Shown: positions 34,260 to 44,038 of the stretch, in pieces
Layout: every line of letters starts with the position of its first letter
How positions within the stretch are numbered: the first letter of the stretch is position 1
Assembly (NCBI RefSeq): GCF_020866905.1
Contig: NZ_JAIVCC010000017.1
Span: 1 to 64,000, forward strand
Direction of reading: 5' to 3'
Origin: Salinimicrobium sediminilitoris
GTDB taxonomy: Bacteria; Bacteroidota; Bacteroidia; Flavobacteriales; Flavobacteriaceae
DNA: 64,000 nucleotides
Notes under the pieces: generated by a model
Told to the model about the DNA's origin: nothing
The model's database searches: none
Seen by the model: the letters and a program-made list of their open reading frames with translations, nothing else
Made by a program: the position numbers and the translations under genes

Positions 34260-35231
34260 ATGACCGAAACCATAGATACTTCAGCATTACCAAAGGGACA
34301 TCCCGTCAATATATATTCCGAAGAAAAAGAGTTGATCCAGGCGTTGGGAAAAGAACTGCTGGAAACCAATCCTGAAAAAGAAAATCAGAAATTCTACAAC
34401 ATCTTCAATCAGCTACAACAGATTGAGCGGAGGTTCGAGCGTAAGGAAAATCAGTTATTTCCGGTACTGGAACAAAAAGGCTGGACCGGGCCTAGCAAGA
34501 ACATGTGGTCTTTTCATGATACCATTCGGGAGCAGTTCAGGATCCTTAGAAAAAAGGTGGAAAACCGCAATTTTTCAGAAGCTACACAAGATGCACAGTA
34601 TCTGGTGAGCAGCATTTTCAGATTACTGCTGGTAGAAGACAGCGTACTTTTTCCTAATGCCCTGGAGTTACTTACCGAAGAGGACTGGAAGCAGGTTCGA
34701 AAAGGTGAGGAAGAAATTGGGTGGATGTTGAAAACAGAACCTGCGTCATTCCCCGAAAATAAGGATGAATATATTCACCCTTCTCAGGATCACACTAAGC
34801 GCGAGTTAACTTTTGACACCTCAAATGCAGCACATTATGACGAGGGTTATATGACTGTCGACCAGGTCAACCTGCTCCTAAGAACTATGCCTCTGGACAT
34901 TACGTATGTGGATGAAAATGACAAGGTAATTTTTTATAATCGCGGAGAAGAAAGGGTATTCCCCAGGAGTGCCGGAATCATTGGGAGAGAAGTAAAATTT
35001 TGTCATCCTCCCAAAAGTGTGGGTACAGTGCTAAAGATCCTGGAAGAATTTAGAAAAGGGACAAAAAATGAAGCTTCTTTCTGGATCAATTTTAAGGACA
35101 GGCTTATTTATATAAGATATTTTGCGGTGCGGGATGATCAAAAAAACTACCGCGGGGTCATTGAAATGTCTCAGGACATCACCGAGATCAAAAAGATCGA
35201 GGGGGAACAGAGACTGCTGGACTGGAATTAA
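34260..35231 (+). CDS. DUF438-type hemerythrin plus PAS-domain protein
   Basis: The protein has 323 residues. The N-terminal half (about 10-160) is hemerythrin-like and matches the DUF438 pattern: LPKGHPVNIYSEE, RRFERKENQLFPVLE, MWSFHDTIREQ and LVEDSVLFPNAL supply His and Glu ligands of a di-iron site. The C-terminal half (about 205-315) is a PAS domain (MPLDITYVDENDKVIFYNRG to VIEMSQDITEIKK). It probably senses oxygen, NO or redox state; no output domain is attached, so it must act through a partner. It shares an operator with the U32/ferredoxin operon. Confidence 0.87.
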   Translation: MTETIDTSALPKGHPVNIYSEEKELIQALGKELLETNPEKENQKFYNIFNQLQQIERRFERKENQLFPVLEQKGWTGPSKNMWSFHDTIREQFRILRKKVENRNFSEATQDAQYLVSSIFRLLLVEDSVLFPNALELLTEEDWKQVRKGEEEIGWMLKTEPASFPENKDEYIHPSQDHTKRELTFDTSNAAHYDEGYMTVDQVNLLLRTMPLDITYVDENDKVIFYNRGEERVFPRSAGIIGREVKFCHPPKSVGTVLKILEEFRKGTKNEASFWINFKDRLIYIRYFAVRDDQKNYRGVIEMSQDITEIKKIEGEQRLLDWN

Positions 35232-35317
35232 TTTACCTGAAAAAAACACTGTTTTACGGTTTTCCTCAAAGAAGGTCTTTCTTTTTAATTTAGCTTTACC
35301 CTGTTAAATCTAAAAAG

Positions 35318-35476
35318 ATGGAATATTTTCTCACCGGTATTGCAGGAATTGCCTCACTGCTCCTTATCATTCTTTTGGTAAATAACAAAAGGCAGAACCG
35401 TAGGATTAAAAGAAATATCCAGGAAATTAAAGATCTTAAAACTGGTTCGGGAGATTCTCTGAAGTTTTTTGAATAA
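35318..35476 (+). CDS. Small membrane protein (52 aa)
   Basis: This is an ATG-TAA ORF of 52 codons. It has one hydrophobic helix at residues 4-22, then a basic segment (NNKRQNRRIKRNIQEIKDLK) with helical amphipathic character and a short C-terminus. A TAGCTTTA element (35291-35298) lies 20 nt upstream. It looks like a genuine small single-pass protein with a cytoplasmic coiled tail. Function unknown. A partial match to the response-regulator operator (35254-35265) lies upstream. Confidence 0.5.
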   Translation: MEYFLTGIAGIASLLLIILLVNNKRQNRRIKRNIQEIKDLKTGSGDSLKFFE

Positions 35477-35569
35477 TTAGGTTTTACTCAAGTTTCCGGG
35501 AAAATTCCTTCCCTGAAAATTTCATATTTTCTCCAGGGGATTAAAATATTGGTATAAAAGCATTTTTCA

Positions 35570-35577
35570 TATCTTTA
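35570..35577 (+). promoter_or_regulatory. -7-like element upstream of secreted-protein gene
   Basis: TATCTTTA, one mismatch from TAnnTTTG, lies 25 nt before the start at 35603. The expected leader is about 20 nt. Confidence 0.4.
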
Positions 35578-35602
35578 GACTTCAGCTATTAAACTATTTT
35601 GT

Positions 35603-36190
35603 ATGAAAACTTTCCAGGTACTTCTTTTGCTCCTCTTTCCAACTCTTATTAATGCACAGACTAAAATCCTGCCTGCCGAGGTCCAGATCAAAACTGCCAC
35701 GCTTGCCGCACCCGAGGAACTGCGAGCTGGCGTTATGGTTTATGGGTATAATGACAAGGGAGAAATGGTCCTTCTACGTGAGGGCACAAATCACTTGGTT
35801 TGCCTGGCCGATGATCCAGAAAAGGAAGGCATTAATGTCTCCTGTTATTCAAAAAAGCTGGAGCCTTTTATGGCCCGTGGCCGTGAACTTTCTGCTGAAG
35901 GAAAAGGTGAAATGGAAAAACGTGTTGCGCGAAAAAATGAAGCTGAAGCCGGCACTCTTACCCTAACCGATACTCCCGGAATGACCACAATTTTAACCGG
36001 AAGTGAAGAAAACTATAATTCTGAAACGGGAGAACTTACCGATGGACATTTTCGATACGTGATCTACATTCCTTATGCCACTGCAGAGTCTACCGGTCTT
36101 CCCGAAAAACCTTTCGCACCTGGAATGCCCTGGATCATGGATCCCGGTACACACCGTGCCCATATAATGATCACACCGCCAAAGAATTAA
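35603..36190 (+). CDS. Secreted hypothetical protein
   Basis: The protein has 195 residues. Residues 1-19 form a signal peptide ending NAQ. The mature protein is soluble, with two Cys (near 73 and 86) that could form a disulfide. Its C-terminus contains PGMPWIMDPGTHRAHIMITPP, a distinctive His/Pro-rich end. I do not recognise a domain. It stands alone between the small membrane protein and the convergent M1 peptidase gene. Confidence 0.65.
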   Translation: MKTFQVLLLLLFPTLINAQTKILPAEVQIKTATLAAPEELRAGVMVYGYNDKGEMVLLREGTNHLVCLADDPEKEGINVSCYSKKLEPFMARGRELSAEGKGEMEKRVARKNEAEAGTLTLTDTPGMTTILTGSEENYNSETGELTDGHFRYVIYIPYATAESTGLPEKPFAPGMPWIMDPGTHRAHIMITPPKN

Positions 36191-36271
36191 TTAAAATTCA
36201 AAAAGACATCTGTGTCCAAAAATGGGCTGGGAACTACTTGCTTCTGGAACGGGAAGTGGCGAGCCGGGAAT

Positions 36272-38305
36272 CTAATTACTTCCCCGCACCTCTGTCTCCT
36301 TTAAAGTTTTGAGCAGCTGCTTCGCGAATTCCCTGAAGCGGTAGTTGGGATGTTTTGCAGCATCGTTTAGGTTATTCAAACTTTCCACATCAAAAGCATT
36401 TAACTGGTACAGGTATTCAAAGGCTTTTTGCCGCACCTGAAACCTTCTATGTGGTGCTGTATAACTTCTGAGTTCTTGAATGTATTGCCCTTTTGATTCC
36501 ATTTCAAATCCGGCGGTTGCCAGGCTTAGAGCCAGCCAAAGAGTGCGGAGGTTTTTGTCAAGAAATCCCTGTGTTCCTTCCATTTCTCGAAGGTATCGCT
36601 CCCGGTCAACAGGGAAAGACATCCATAAATTATAAAGCGCCATCTCCTGCGTGAGGTATGAATCGTCCTTCAATAGCGACTCATACTCAGTTTTTAACTG
36701 CTGTGGCACCTCCTGTAACGAGAAAGCAATAGCCTGTCGGGTGAAAAGATTTCCACTTGAAAATGCCTTTTTGTAGAGATCAGCAACTCCAACGGGATCT
36801 TCCAGCCCAAGTTGCAGTACGGCTTCCTTCCCCAGATAATCATTTACCGGAAAGCTAAGGGCTGTGGGAAGCAGTTGTCTTTTTTCTGAAATGGCCAGAG
36901 GTTTTGCCGCTGCCAGTTCCAAATATTTCTGAATAAAAGGAGACCTTTTGAGAGATTCCAATGCCTCAGTTCCCTGAAAAGCCGATTGTTTCAACCAGTC
37001 CTTCACAAAACCTGAAAGATCCTGCCCGCTGGCAGCCTCCATCTCGGTTATAAAATCGCCTGTTGTGGCGGTCGAATATTTATATTTTTCCAAATAATTC
37101 TTCACTCCTCTGTCAAAAGCAGCCTTGCCAATTTTCTCGTTTAAGATATGCAAAGCCCAGGCTCCTTTTTGATAATAAGTAAGGGAACTGGCATATTTAG
37201 AAACTACCGCCTCTCCTTTTCCCTGGTCACTTAACTGTTTAAGCTCTTCGGCTGTTTTGAAAAGCTTTCGGTAGTAATAATCCTCTCCAAAAATCTCTTT
37301 TTCGGCAAGTAAAGCATAATAGGTAGCAAAACCTTCCTGCAGCCAATGATCTTCAGGGGTCCCGGCCGTCACATAGTTTCCAAACCACTGGTGAGCCAAC
37401 TCATGAGCGTTAACATTAACGTAATTTTGGTCGATGTAGCCAATGGAGTCTACCAGGAAAATATCTGAAAAAATCGTGGTGCCGGTATTTTCCATTCCGG
37501 AATATAAAAAGTCCCGAACAGGAACCTGTTTATAGTTTTGCCAGGGATATGGAACTCCGGTTTCCTTTTCAAAAAAGTCCATCATAAATGCACTGTGGCG
37601 ATAAGTGGGCTCCACAAGGTTTTCCATACCTTTTGGATAATAAAAATACAGCGGAATTCCTTTTTCTGACTCAGTAAGAACGTTATAATCCCCTGCTGCC
37701 ACCGCAACCAGGTAGCTACTCATGGGATGCTCCATGTTATATTCCCAGCGGGTGAGAGAATCGTTTAGCTTTTGAGTTTTCAATAATTCTCCATTGGAGA
37801 TCAATATTTTTTCTGAAGGGTAAATAAAGGATAGATCGAACTCAAGCTTTTCGGTAGGGTTATCAAAACTTGGTAACCAGTGGGAAGTGTATTTCCCCTG
37901 CCCCTGCGTCCACATTTGGTAATCCTGCTGCCCTGTTCCTTCCGGCTTCTTCGGAATAAAATACATGGTTTGAGCAGGTTTAGCCGAATACTTCAGCTGA
38001 AGTTGTTGATCTTGTGCCGGTAAGAAGTTTTTGGTGATCCAGAATTTATTTTGATCACTTCCGAAGGGAACAGGTTGGCCATTCAGAAGAACTTCAGAAA
38101 AATCCATTTTTTGGGCATCAATAAAAATGGAATCTACCTGCTCAAAAATGTCAAATTCGTAATTAATTGTTCCCGAAACTGCCTTTTTTGAAGGGTTAAT
38201 GGCGACTTCGGCCTCAAGTCGTGTAAAATCAATAGCGGGCGTCTGCTGGGCATAAGTTTCAGCGCTTAAAAGGGCAGCCAGGATCAGGAAGATGGAACTT
38301 TTCAT
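36272..38305 (-). CDS. M1-family metallo-aminopeptidase
   Basis: The protein has 677 residues with a signal peptide (1-19, ending TYAQ). The catalytic centre is intact: substrate-binding GMENTG-like motif YSGMENTG, zinc site HELAHQWFGN (near residue 300) and the third ligand Glu in WLQEGFATYYA. A C-terminal helical region follows, as in aminopeptidase N. It probably trims N-terminal residues from peptides in the periplasm or outside. It is divergent from recG with a 75-nt gap. Confidence 0.92.
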   Translation of the reverse strand: MKSSIFLILAALLSAETYAQQTPAIDFTRLEAEVAINPSKKAVSGTINYEFDIFEQVDSIFIDAQKMDFSEVLLNGQPVPFGSDQNKFWITKNFLPAQDQQLQLKYSAKPAQTMYFIPKKPEGTGQQDYQMWTQGQGKYTSHWLPSFDNPTEKLEFDLSFIYPSEKILISNGELLKTQKLNDSLTRWEYNMEHPMSSYLVAVAAGDYNVLTESEKGIPLYFYYPKGMENLVEPTYRHSAFMMDFFEKETGVPYPWQNYKQVPVRDFLYSGMENTGTTIFSDIFLVDSIGYIDQNYVNVNAHELAHQWFGNYVTAGTPEDHWLQEGFATYYALLAEKEIFGEDYYYRKLFKTAEELKQLSDQGKGEAVVSKYASSLTYYQKGAWALHILNEKIGKAAFDRGVKNYLEKYKYSTATTGDFITEMEAASGQDLSGFVKDWLKQSAFQGTEALESLKRSPFIQKYLELAAAKPLAISEKRQLLPTALSFPVNDYLGKEAVLQLGLEDPVGVADLYKKAFSSGNLFTRQAIAFSLQEVPQQLKTEYESLLKDDSYLTQEMALYNLWMSFPVDRERYLREMEGTQGFLDKNLRTLWLALSLATAGFEMESKGQYIQELRSYTAPHRRFQVRQKAFEYLYQLNAFDVESLNNLNDAAKHPNYRFREFAKQLLKTLKETEVRGSN

Positions 38306-38367
38306 TCCTCAAATATACGCTACCTGCTCAAATCGGGAAAAACTTACTTTCCTAAAAGGCTTTTTTT

Positions 38368-38375
38368 TATCTTCG
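38368..38375 (+). promoter_or_regulatory. -7-like element directly before recG
   Basis: TATCTTCG, one mismatch from TAnnTTTG, ends 5 nt before the start codon. If used, transcription would begin at or next to the ATG. Confidence 0.35.
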
Positions 38376-38380
38376 TTTCC

Positions 38381-40486
38381 ATGAATCCAAGCCTGCTGCA
38401 AACTCCCATTGATTACCTAAAAGGTATTGGTCCCAACCGGGCAGAGATCCTGCGGAAGGAGATTGGGGTTCACACTTATGGCGATTTTCTAAACTTTTTT
38501 CCCAACCGCTATCTCGATAAAACCCGCTTTTATAAGATCGCACAGCTGGAAAAGAATACATCGGAAGTGCAAATCGTAGGGAAAATTGTTCACCTTCGAA
38601 CGGTTGAGCAAAAAAAAGGAAAACGACTTGTTGCCGATTTTGTGGATGATACCGGAAAGATGGAACTCGTATGGTTTAGGGGTCAAAAATGGATCCGCGA
38701 GAACCTGAAGCTCAACACCCCTTATGTTATCTTCGGAAAAACCTCCTGGTTTAATGGACTTTTTAGTATGCCACACCCCGAAATGGAGCTGGTGGAAGAA
38801 TATAAAAAAAGCCTCCGTCCTGCCATGCAACCTGTTTATCCTTCTACAGAAAGGCTCGGCAAATCTGGAGTTACAAATAGGGTAATTGGCAGGTGCGTGC
38901 AGCAACTTTTCCTGGAAAGTGGCAATAAATTCGTTGATCCCCTTCCGGAAAACTTATTGCAAGAACTACACCTGCTTCCAAAGGCCGAGGCGCTTTTTAA
39001 TGCTCATTTCCCCAGAAGTCAGGAGTTGTTGGCCAAAGCCCAGTTTCGCCTTAAGTTCGAGGAACTCTTTTATATACAGTTGCAGTTGTTGATCAAGAAT
39101 ATGATCAGGAAGCAAAAGATCAAAGGTTTTCCATTTGAGGAGGTTGGCTCCCACTTCACCGAATTTTATGAAAAGCATCTTCCTTTCGAATTAACCAATG
39201 CCCAAAAAAGAGTAATTAAGGAAATACGTCAGGATCTGGGGAGTGGAGCTCAAATGAACAGGTTGCTGCAGGGAGATGTGGGATCGGGAAAGACTATTGT
39301 GGCCTTGATGAGTGTTCTGCTTGCCCTGGATAATGGCTTCCAGGCTTGTTTAATGGCGCCAACAGAAATTCTTGCGATCCAGCATTTCAATGGAATCTCC
39401 GACCTTGTCACCGATCTTGGGATCAAGGTAAGGTTGCTCACGGGCTCTACAAAGACTTCAGAAAGAAGGGAAATTCATGAAGCTCTTGAAAGTGGCGAGC
39501 TTCACTTATTAATAGGCACCCACGCCCTGCTTGAAGAAAAAGTAAAGTTCCAAAACCTTGGCCTTGCAATCATTGATGAGCAGCACAGGTTTGGAGTGGC
39601 CCAGAGAGCCCGGTTGTGGAAAAAGAATCATTTGCCACCTCATGTGCTGGTAATGACCGCTACGCCAATACCCCGAACACTTGCAATGAGTCTTTACGGC
39701 GACCTGGATATATCGGTTATTGATGAATTGCCGCCCGGCAGGAAGGAGATAAAAACAGTACACAGGTATGATAGCAACAGGTTAAAAGTTTTTGCTTTTA
39801 TTCGGGATGAAATAAGGAAAGGCCGGCAGATCTATATAGTCTATCCACTTATTCAGGAATCGGAAACCATGGATTATAAGGATCTTATGGATGGCTACGA
39901 AAGTATTGCCAGGGAATTCTCAATGCCCGAATTCCAGATCTCGATCCTGCACGGACAAATGAAACCTGCCGATAAAGATTACGAGATGGACCGTTTTGTA
40001 AAGGGGGAAACCCAGATCATGGTCGCCACTACAGTAATTGAAGTAGGTGTAAATGTTCCCAACGCCAGTGTGATGATCATTGAAAGTGCAGAGCGGTTTG
40101 GACTTTCTCAACTGCACCAGTTGCGTGGCCGCGTTGGTCGTGGTGCCGAACAAAGTTTCTGTATTCTTATGACCGGGCATAAATTATCCAATGACAGTAA
40201 GACCCGCCTGGAAACCATGGTTCGTACTGCCGATGGTTTTGAAATAGCAGAAGTAGACCTGAAACTCCGTGGCCCCGGAGATCTTATGGGGACCCAACAA
40301 AGCGGCGTGCTCAATTTAAAGATCGCAGATATTGTTAAGGATAACGATATATTGAAATCTGCCCGGCACTACGCCTTGCAACTTCTTAAAGAAGATCCTA
40401 AACTCGAACTTGAAAAAAACAAAGTGGTGAAATACACTTACTCCCAACTCGTGAAGGAGAAGAATATATGGAACTATATAAGCTGA
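38381..40486 (+). CDS. recG: ATP-dependent DNA helicase RecG
   Basis: The protein has 701 residues. The N-terminal wedge/OB-fold domain (about 60-150) is followed by the helicase core: Walker A GDVGSGKT (near 303), DEQH box IIDEQHRFG, TATPIPRT, and the C-terminal lobe with LHGQM and LRGRVGRG. It remodels stalled replication forks and branched recombination intermediates. The start ATG fits the family beginning 'LLQTPIDYLKGIGPNRA'. A terminator lies about 170 nt downstream. Confidence 0.97.
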   Translation: MNPSLLQTPIDYLKGIGPNRAEILRKEIGVHTYGDFLNFFPNRYLDKTRFYKIAQLEKNTSEVQIVGKIVHLRTVEQKKGKRLVADFVDDTGKMELVWFRGQKWIRENLKLNTPYVIFGKTSWFNGLFSMPHPEMELVEEYKKSLRPAMQPVYPSTERLGKSGVTNRVIGRCVQQLFLESGNKFVDPLPENLLQELHLLPKAEALFNAHFPRSQELLAKAQFRLKFEELFYIQLQLLIKNMIRKQKIKGFPFEEVGSHFTEFYEKHLPFELTNAQKRVIKEIRQDLGSGAQMNRLLQGDVGSGKTIVALMSVLLALDNGFQACLMAPTEILAIQHFNGISDLVTDLGIKVRLLTGSTKTSERREIHEALESGELHLLIGTHALLEEKVKFQNLGLAIIDEQHRFGVAQRARLWKKNHLPPHVLVMTATPIPRTLAMSLYGDLDISVIDELPPGRKEIKTVHRYDSNRLKVFAFIRDEIRKGRQIYIVYPLIQESETMDYKDLMDGYESIAREFSMPEFQISILHGQMKPADKDYEMDRFVKGETQIMVATTVIEVGVNVPNASVMIIESAERFGLSQLHQLRGRVGRGAEQSFCILMTGHKLSNDSKTRLETMVRTADGFEIAEVDLKLRGPGDLMGTQQSGVLNLKIADIVKDNDILKSARHYALQLLKEDPKLELEKNKVVKYTYSQLVKEKNIWNYIS

Positions 40487-40657
40487 TGTTTGGGAAAAAG
40501 CGATGAACGCTCCGTTTCCGGAATTATAACAGATTGTGAAAAGTTTAATTTTCAGGGAAATGGATTTGAGTATTCCTTCAGCAAAACAATACTGATGCGG
40601 GGCAACAGACTTTGATATGAACATTACTAAATAAAGAAGTTTTGAGCTAAAAGTTTA

Positions 40658-40690
40658 AAGGAAGGGGAACAAATACCCCTTCCTTTTTTT
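40658..40690 (+). terminator. Terminator between recG and pheT
   Basis: GGAAGGGG pairs with CCCCTTCC around AACAAATA, followed by seven T. A strong intrinsic terminator. Confidence 0.85.
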
Positions 40691-40712
40691 ATGCCAAAAT
40701 CATTCGTAATGC

Positions 40713-40720
40713 TATCTTTG
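40713..40720 (+). promoter_or_regulatory. -7 element of pheT
   Basis: TATCTTTG is a perfect TAnnTTTG, 20 nt before the pheT ATG. No TTTG at -33 is evident. Confidence 0.6.
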
Positions 40721-40740
40721 CAGCTGGAAAAATTTATTCA

Positions 40741-43167
40741 ATGAAGATTTCATATAACTGGCTCAGGCAATTTCTAAAAGTTAATCGCACCCCCGAAGAA
40801 ACCGGGGAATTACTCACAGATTTGGGCCTTGAAGTAGAAGGTATTCATGAATTTCAAAGTGTAAAGGGCAGCCTCCGCGGGATTGTGGTAGGTGAAGTTC
40901 TTACCTGCGAACAACATCCCAACGCCGATCGACTAAAGATTACTACGGTAAACCTGGGTAACGGCGAGCCGGTTCAGATTGTTTGTGGTGCTCCTAATGT
41001 AGCTGCAGGCCAAAAAGTGCCGGTTGCTACTGTTGGAACCACTTTATATGATGAGAAAGGGACTCCCTGGGAGATTAAAAAGAGTAAGATTAGGGGTGAG
41101 AGTAGCCATGGGATGATCTGTGCAGAAGATGAGCTTGGCCTTGGGCAAAGCCATGAAGGCATTATGGTCATGGATCCGGCCCTGGAACCGGGTACTCCTG
41201 CGGCCAGTCTTTTTGAGATAGAGGACGATCATGTTTTTGAAATAGGCCTAACTCCCAATAGGGCCGATGCTATGAGTCACTGGGGAGTGGCGCGTGATCT
41301 TAAGGCAGGTTTAATTCAACAGGGGGAACAACAGGAATTGATCACCCCATCGGTAAGTAGTTTTCATGTGGACAGCCGCAGCCGAAAAGTTCCGGTAAAG
41401 ATCACCAAACCTGAACTTGCTCCCCGTTATTGCGGAGTAACAATAACCGGCGTAGAAATTTCGGAATCACCCGGTTGGCTTCAAAATCGCCTGAAGGCTA
41501 TAGGCATCACTCCAAAAAACAATGTTGTTGATGTCACCAATTATGTAATGCATGAGTTAGGGCAACCCTTACACGCCTTTGATGCCGACAGGATAAGCGG
41601 AAATGAGATTATTGTTCAAACCCTTCCGGCAGGAACAAAGTTTACAACCCTTGATGAGGTGGAAAGAGAACTGCATGAAGAGGATCTTATGATCTGTGAC
41701 GCCGAAAAACCTCTGGCGATCGCCGGAGTGTTTGGGGGAATTGGTAGCGGAGTAACTTCGGGAACTACAAACCTCTTTATTGAAAGCGCATATTTTAATC
41801 CTGTTACTGTTCGAAAGACAGCAAAACGTCACAGCCTTAATACAGACGCCTCTTTTAGATATGAGAGAGGAATTGATCCAAACATAACCGAATATGCTCT
41901 TAAACGTGCAGTGCTGTTGATCCAGGAATTGGCAGGAGGAAGTGTTTCGAGTGATATCGATGATTATTACCCCAAAAAAGTAGAAGATTTCCCTGTATTC
42001 CTCACTTTTGAGAAGATAAATTCCCTTGTGGGCCAAAACCTTTCTAAGGAAACCATTAAATCCATATTGGCCTCCCTCGAAATTAGAGTCAACAATGTTA
42101 CTGAAACCGGTATGGGCCTTACCATTCCATCTTACAGAGTAGACGTAAAGCGGGAAGCAGATGTTATTGAGGAAATCTTAAGGGTATTTGGATACAACAA
42201 CATAGAGTTTGGAGATAAAATAAATGCATCTGTTGCCAATTCCACGAGATTTGAAGATTACAAACTTCAGAATCTAATTGCAGGGCAACTGGTTGGCCAG
42301 GGATTTTTTGAAACCATGGCTAATTCCCTTACAAGTCCGGCGTATTTGGGATTAAGTGAACTTTTAAAGGAAGAGCACGCTGTAAAAATGCTCAATCCTC
42401 TTAGCCAGGATCTTTCTGTGCTAAGGCAATCGCTATTATTTTCAGGATTGGAAGCAGTGAGCTACAATCTCAATCGCAAAAGGGCCGACCTTAAGTTCTT
42501 TGAATTCGGAAAAACCTATCATAACTACGGCAATGGCCGGGAAGAGCAAAAACATCTTTCGGTTTTCCTCTCCGGAAACCGAAAACGCGAAACCTGGACC
42601 AATGCTGTCCAAAGAAGTGAATTTTTCTACCTTAAAGGAGTGATCACTTCAATTCTGGAAAGACTGGGCATTAGAGACCTGAAAACATCTCCCGTCAAAA
42701 ATGATATTTTTTCGGAAGGTATTTCTTTTAGCTTCAACAATGCGAAGCTGGTAGAATTTGGAGTAATCAAGAAAAAGATCCTAAAGGATTTTGATATTAG
42801 TCAGGAAGTACTTTTTGCCGATTTTAACTGGGATCAGGTTGTGGAGACTTCAAAAAATCAGCAGAATAAATTTAAGGAGATCTCTAAATTTCAGGCAGTA
42901 AGAAGGGACTTTGCTCTTCTCCTGGATATTTCAGTAAAGTTTGAGGAAATTTATGATATCGCATTTAAGACTGAAAAGATCTTACTTAAAGATGTAAATC
43001 TTTTTGACGTGTATGAAGGCGCTAACCTTCCGGAAGGAAAGAAAAGTTACGCTGTTAGTTTTATTATGCTTGACGAAAAGAAAACGCTGACCGATAAGCA
43101 GATCGATAAGATCATGAACAAACTTCAGCAAAACCTGGAAAAGCAACTTGGAGCAGAGCTTAGATAA
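40741..43167 (+). CDS. pheT: Phenylalanine-tRNA ligase beta subunit
   Basis: The protein has 808 residues. Domains in order are: N-terminal B1 region, tRNA-binding OB domain (about 40-150; HPNADRLKITTVN), B3/B4 editing domain (GLTPNRADAMSHWGVARDL nearby), B5 domain (about 410-480), catalytic-like core, and C-terminal anticodon-binding FDX-ACB domain (about 715-808; AVRRDFALLLDISV). It forms the alpha2-beta2 enzyme with PheS, which is not in this window. It has its own promoter (40713-40720). Confidence 0.97.
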   Translation: MKISYNWLRQFLKVNRTPEETGELLTDLGLEVEGIHEFQSVKGSLRGIVVGEVLTCEQHPNADRLKITTVNLGNGEPVQIVCGAPNVAAGQKVPVATVGTTLYDEKGTPWEIKKSKIRGESSHGMICAEDELGLGQSHEGIMVMDPALEPGTPAASLFEIEDDHVFEIGLTPNRADAMSHWGVARDLKAGLIQQGEQQELITPSVSSFHVDSRSRKVPVKITKPELAPRYCGVTITGVEISESPGWLQNRLKAIGITPKNNVVDVTNYVMHELGQPLHAFDADRISGNEIIVQTLPAGTKFTTLDEVERELHEEDLMICDAEKPLAIAGVFGGIGSGVTSGTTNLFIESAYFNPVTVRKTAKRHSLNTDASFRYERGIDPNITEYALKRAVLLIQELAGGSVSSDIDDYYPKKVEDFPVFLTFEKINSLVGQNLSKETIKSILASLEIRVNNVTETGMGLTIPSYRVDVKREADVIEEILRVFGYNNIEFGDKINASVANSTRFEDYKLQNLIAGQLVGQGFFETMANSLTSPAYLGLSELLKEEHAVKMLNPLSQDLSVLRQSLLFSGLEAVSYNLNRKRADLKFFEFGKTYHNYGNGREEQKHLSVFLSGNRKRETWTNAVQRSEFFYLKGVITSILERLGIRDLKTSPVKNDIFSEGISFSFNNAKLVEFGVIKKKILKDFDISQEVLFADFNWDQVVETSKNQQNKFKEISKFQAVRRDFALLLDISVKFEEIYDIAFKTEKILLKDVNLFDVYEGANLPEGKKSYAVSFIMLDEKKTLTDKQIDKIMNKLQQNLEKQLGAELR

Positions 43168-43184
43168 GAAGCAAAAAAAACCTA

Positions 43185-43227
43185 ATAAAAAAGAGAGGCT
43201 GTTCAATTGAACAACCTCTCTTTTTTT
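43185..43227. terminator. Bidirectional terminator between pheT and DUF4136 gene
   Basis: AGAGAGG and TGTTC pair with GAACA and CCTCTCT around AATT, with A and T tracts on either side. It serves the two convergent genes. Confidence 0.9.
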
Positions 43228-43252
43228 CATAGCAATCTTAAATTGTTTTTCA

Positions 43253-43840
43253 TTATTTAGGTAACTTTTCAAAAATGGCATTTACATAAGATCTTACCTC
43301 TTCATCGAGATTACCCGGGGCAACCACATCTTCTGCCCTACCTCTCCAAACGATCTCATTAGACTTTCGATCAATTAAATCGATCACAATAGTCCCTTCC
43401 TTGTACGGCACTTGCTCAATACCATTTCCAGCAATTCTCGGTACGGTAAAATAATTACTGTAGGCGTAATTTCTATAATAAGGACCTACATAAAACCCGG
43501 GACGGTAATAGCTGTAATTTGTATAAACAGGATTCGCATTCACTGCCACTTCCTCATCAAACATTAAATGGTAATAAACCAATAGATCTGGCTGGTTCTT
43601 ATCCAAACGATAATTTAGATCCTGCATGTTCTGGCGTATTTCGTCGATCACAATTTCATTCACCTGGGCATTGTCATATTTTGAAGTCTGGATGGTATCC
43701 TGGTTGGGCAAAAAAGCATAACTGTCATAACTATTTAAACTTTTTGCTGTTCTTTTATTTGCATCTACTTTAGGACCGCAGCTGGTAAAAAGTATTCCGG
43801 CCATTAAGCTGAGACTTAAAAAATGTTTCAAAAATTTCAT
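43253..43840 (-). CDS. DUF4136 lipoprotein
   Basis: The protein has 195 residues. The lipobox LFTSCG places Cys near residue 21. The mature part matches DUF4136: a 'SYDSYAFLPNQDT' start, a Tyr-rich middle (NYSYYRPGFYVGPYYRNYAY), and the C-terminal 'IVWRGRAEDVV' with 'SYVNAIFEKLP'. Such proteins are outer-membrane lipoproteins of unknown function. It is convergent with pheT and shares its terminator. Confidence 0.88.
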   Translation of the reverse strand: MKFLKHFLSLSLMAGILFTSCGPKVDANKRTAKSLNSYDSYAFLPNQDTIQTSKYDNAQVNEIVIDEIRQNMQDLNYRLDKNQPDLLVYYHLMFDEEVAVNANPVYTNYSYYRPGFYVGPYYRNYAYSNYFTVPRIAGNGIEQVPYKEGTIVIDLIDRKSNEIVWRGRAEDVVAPGNLDEEVRSYVNAIFEKLPK

Positions 43841-44038
43841 TTATTTAGGGATTTTGGATTAGTGTTTTTCAAGATATGACATCTCAACATTTCCTCCGGA
43901 AGGTTCTTACGGGTTTAAAAGGAATTTAACCCTAGTATCTTAAAATTAACAGTAGAATTCCTTAATAAATAGCCAAAAATCAATGTTTTGCATGTTTTAC
44001 GGTTATTCCCTATTTTTAGCTGCTAAACGAGAAAGATT

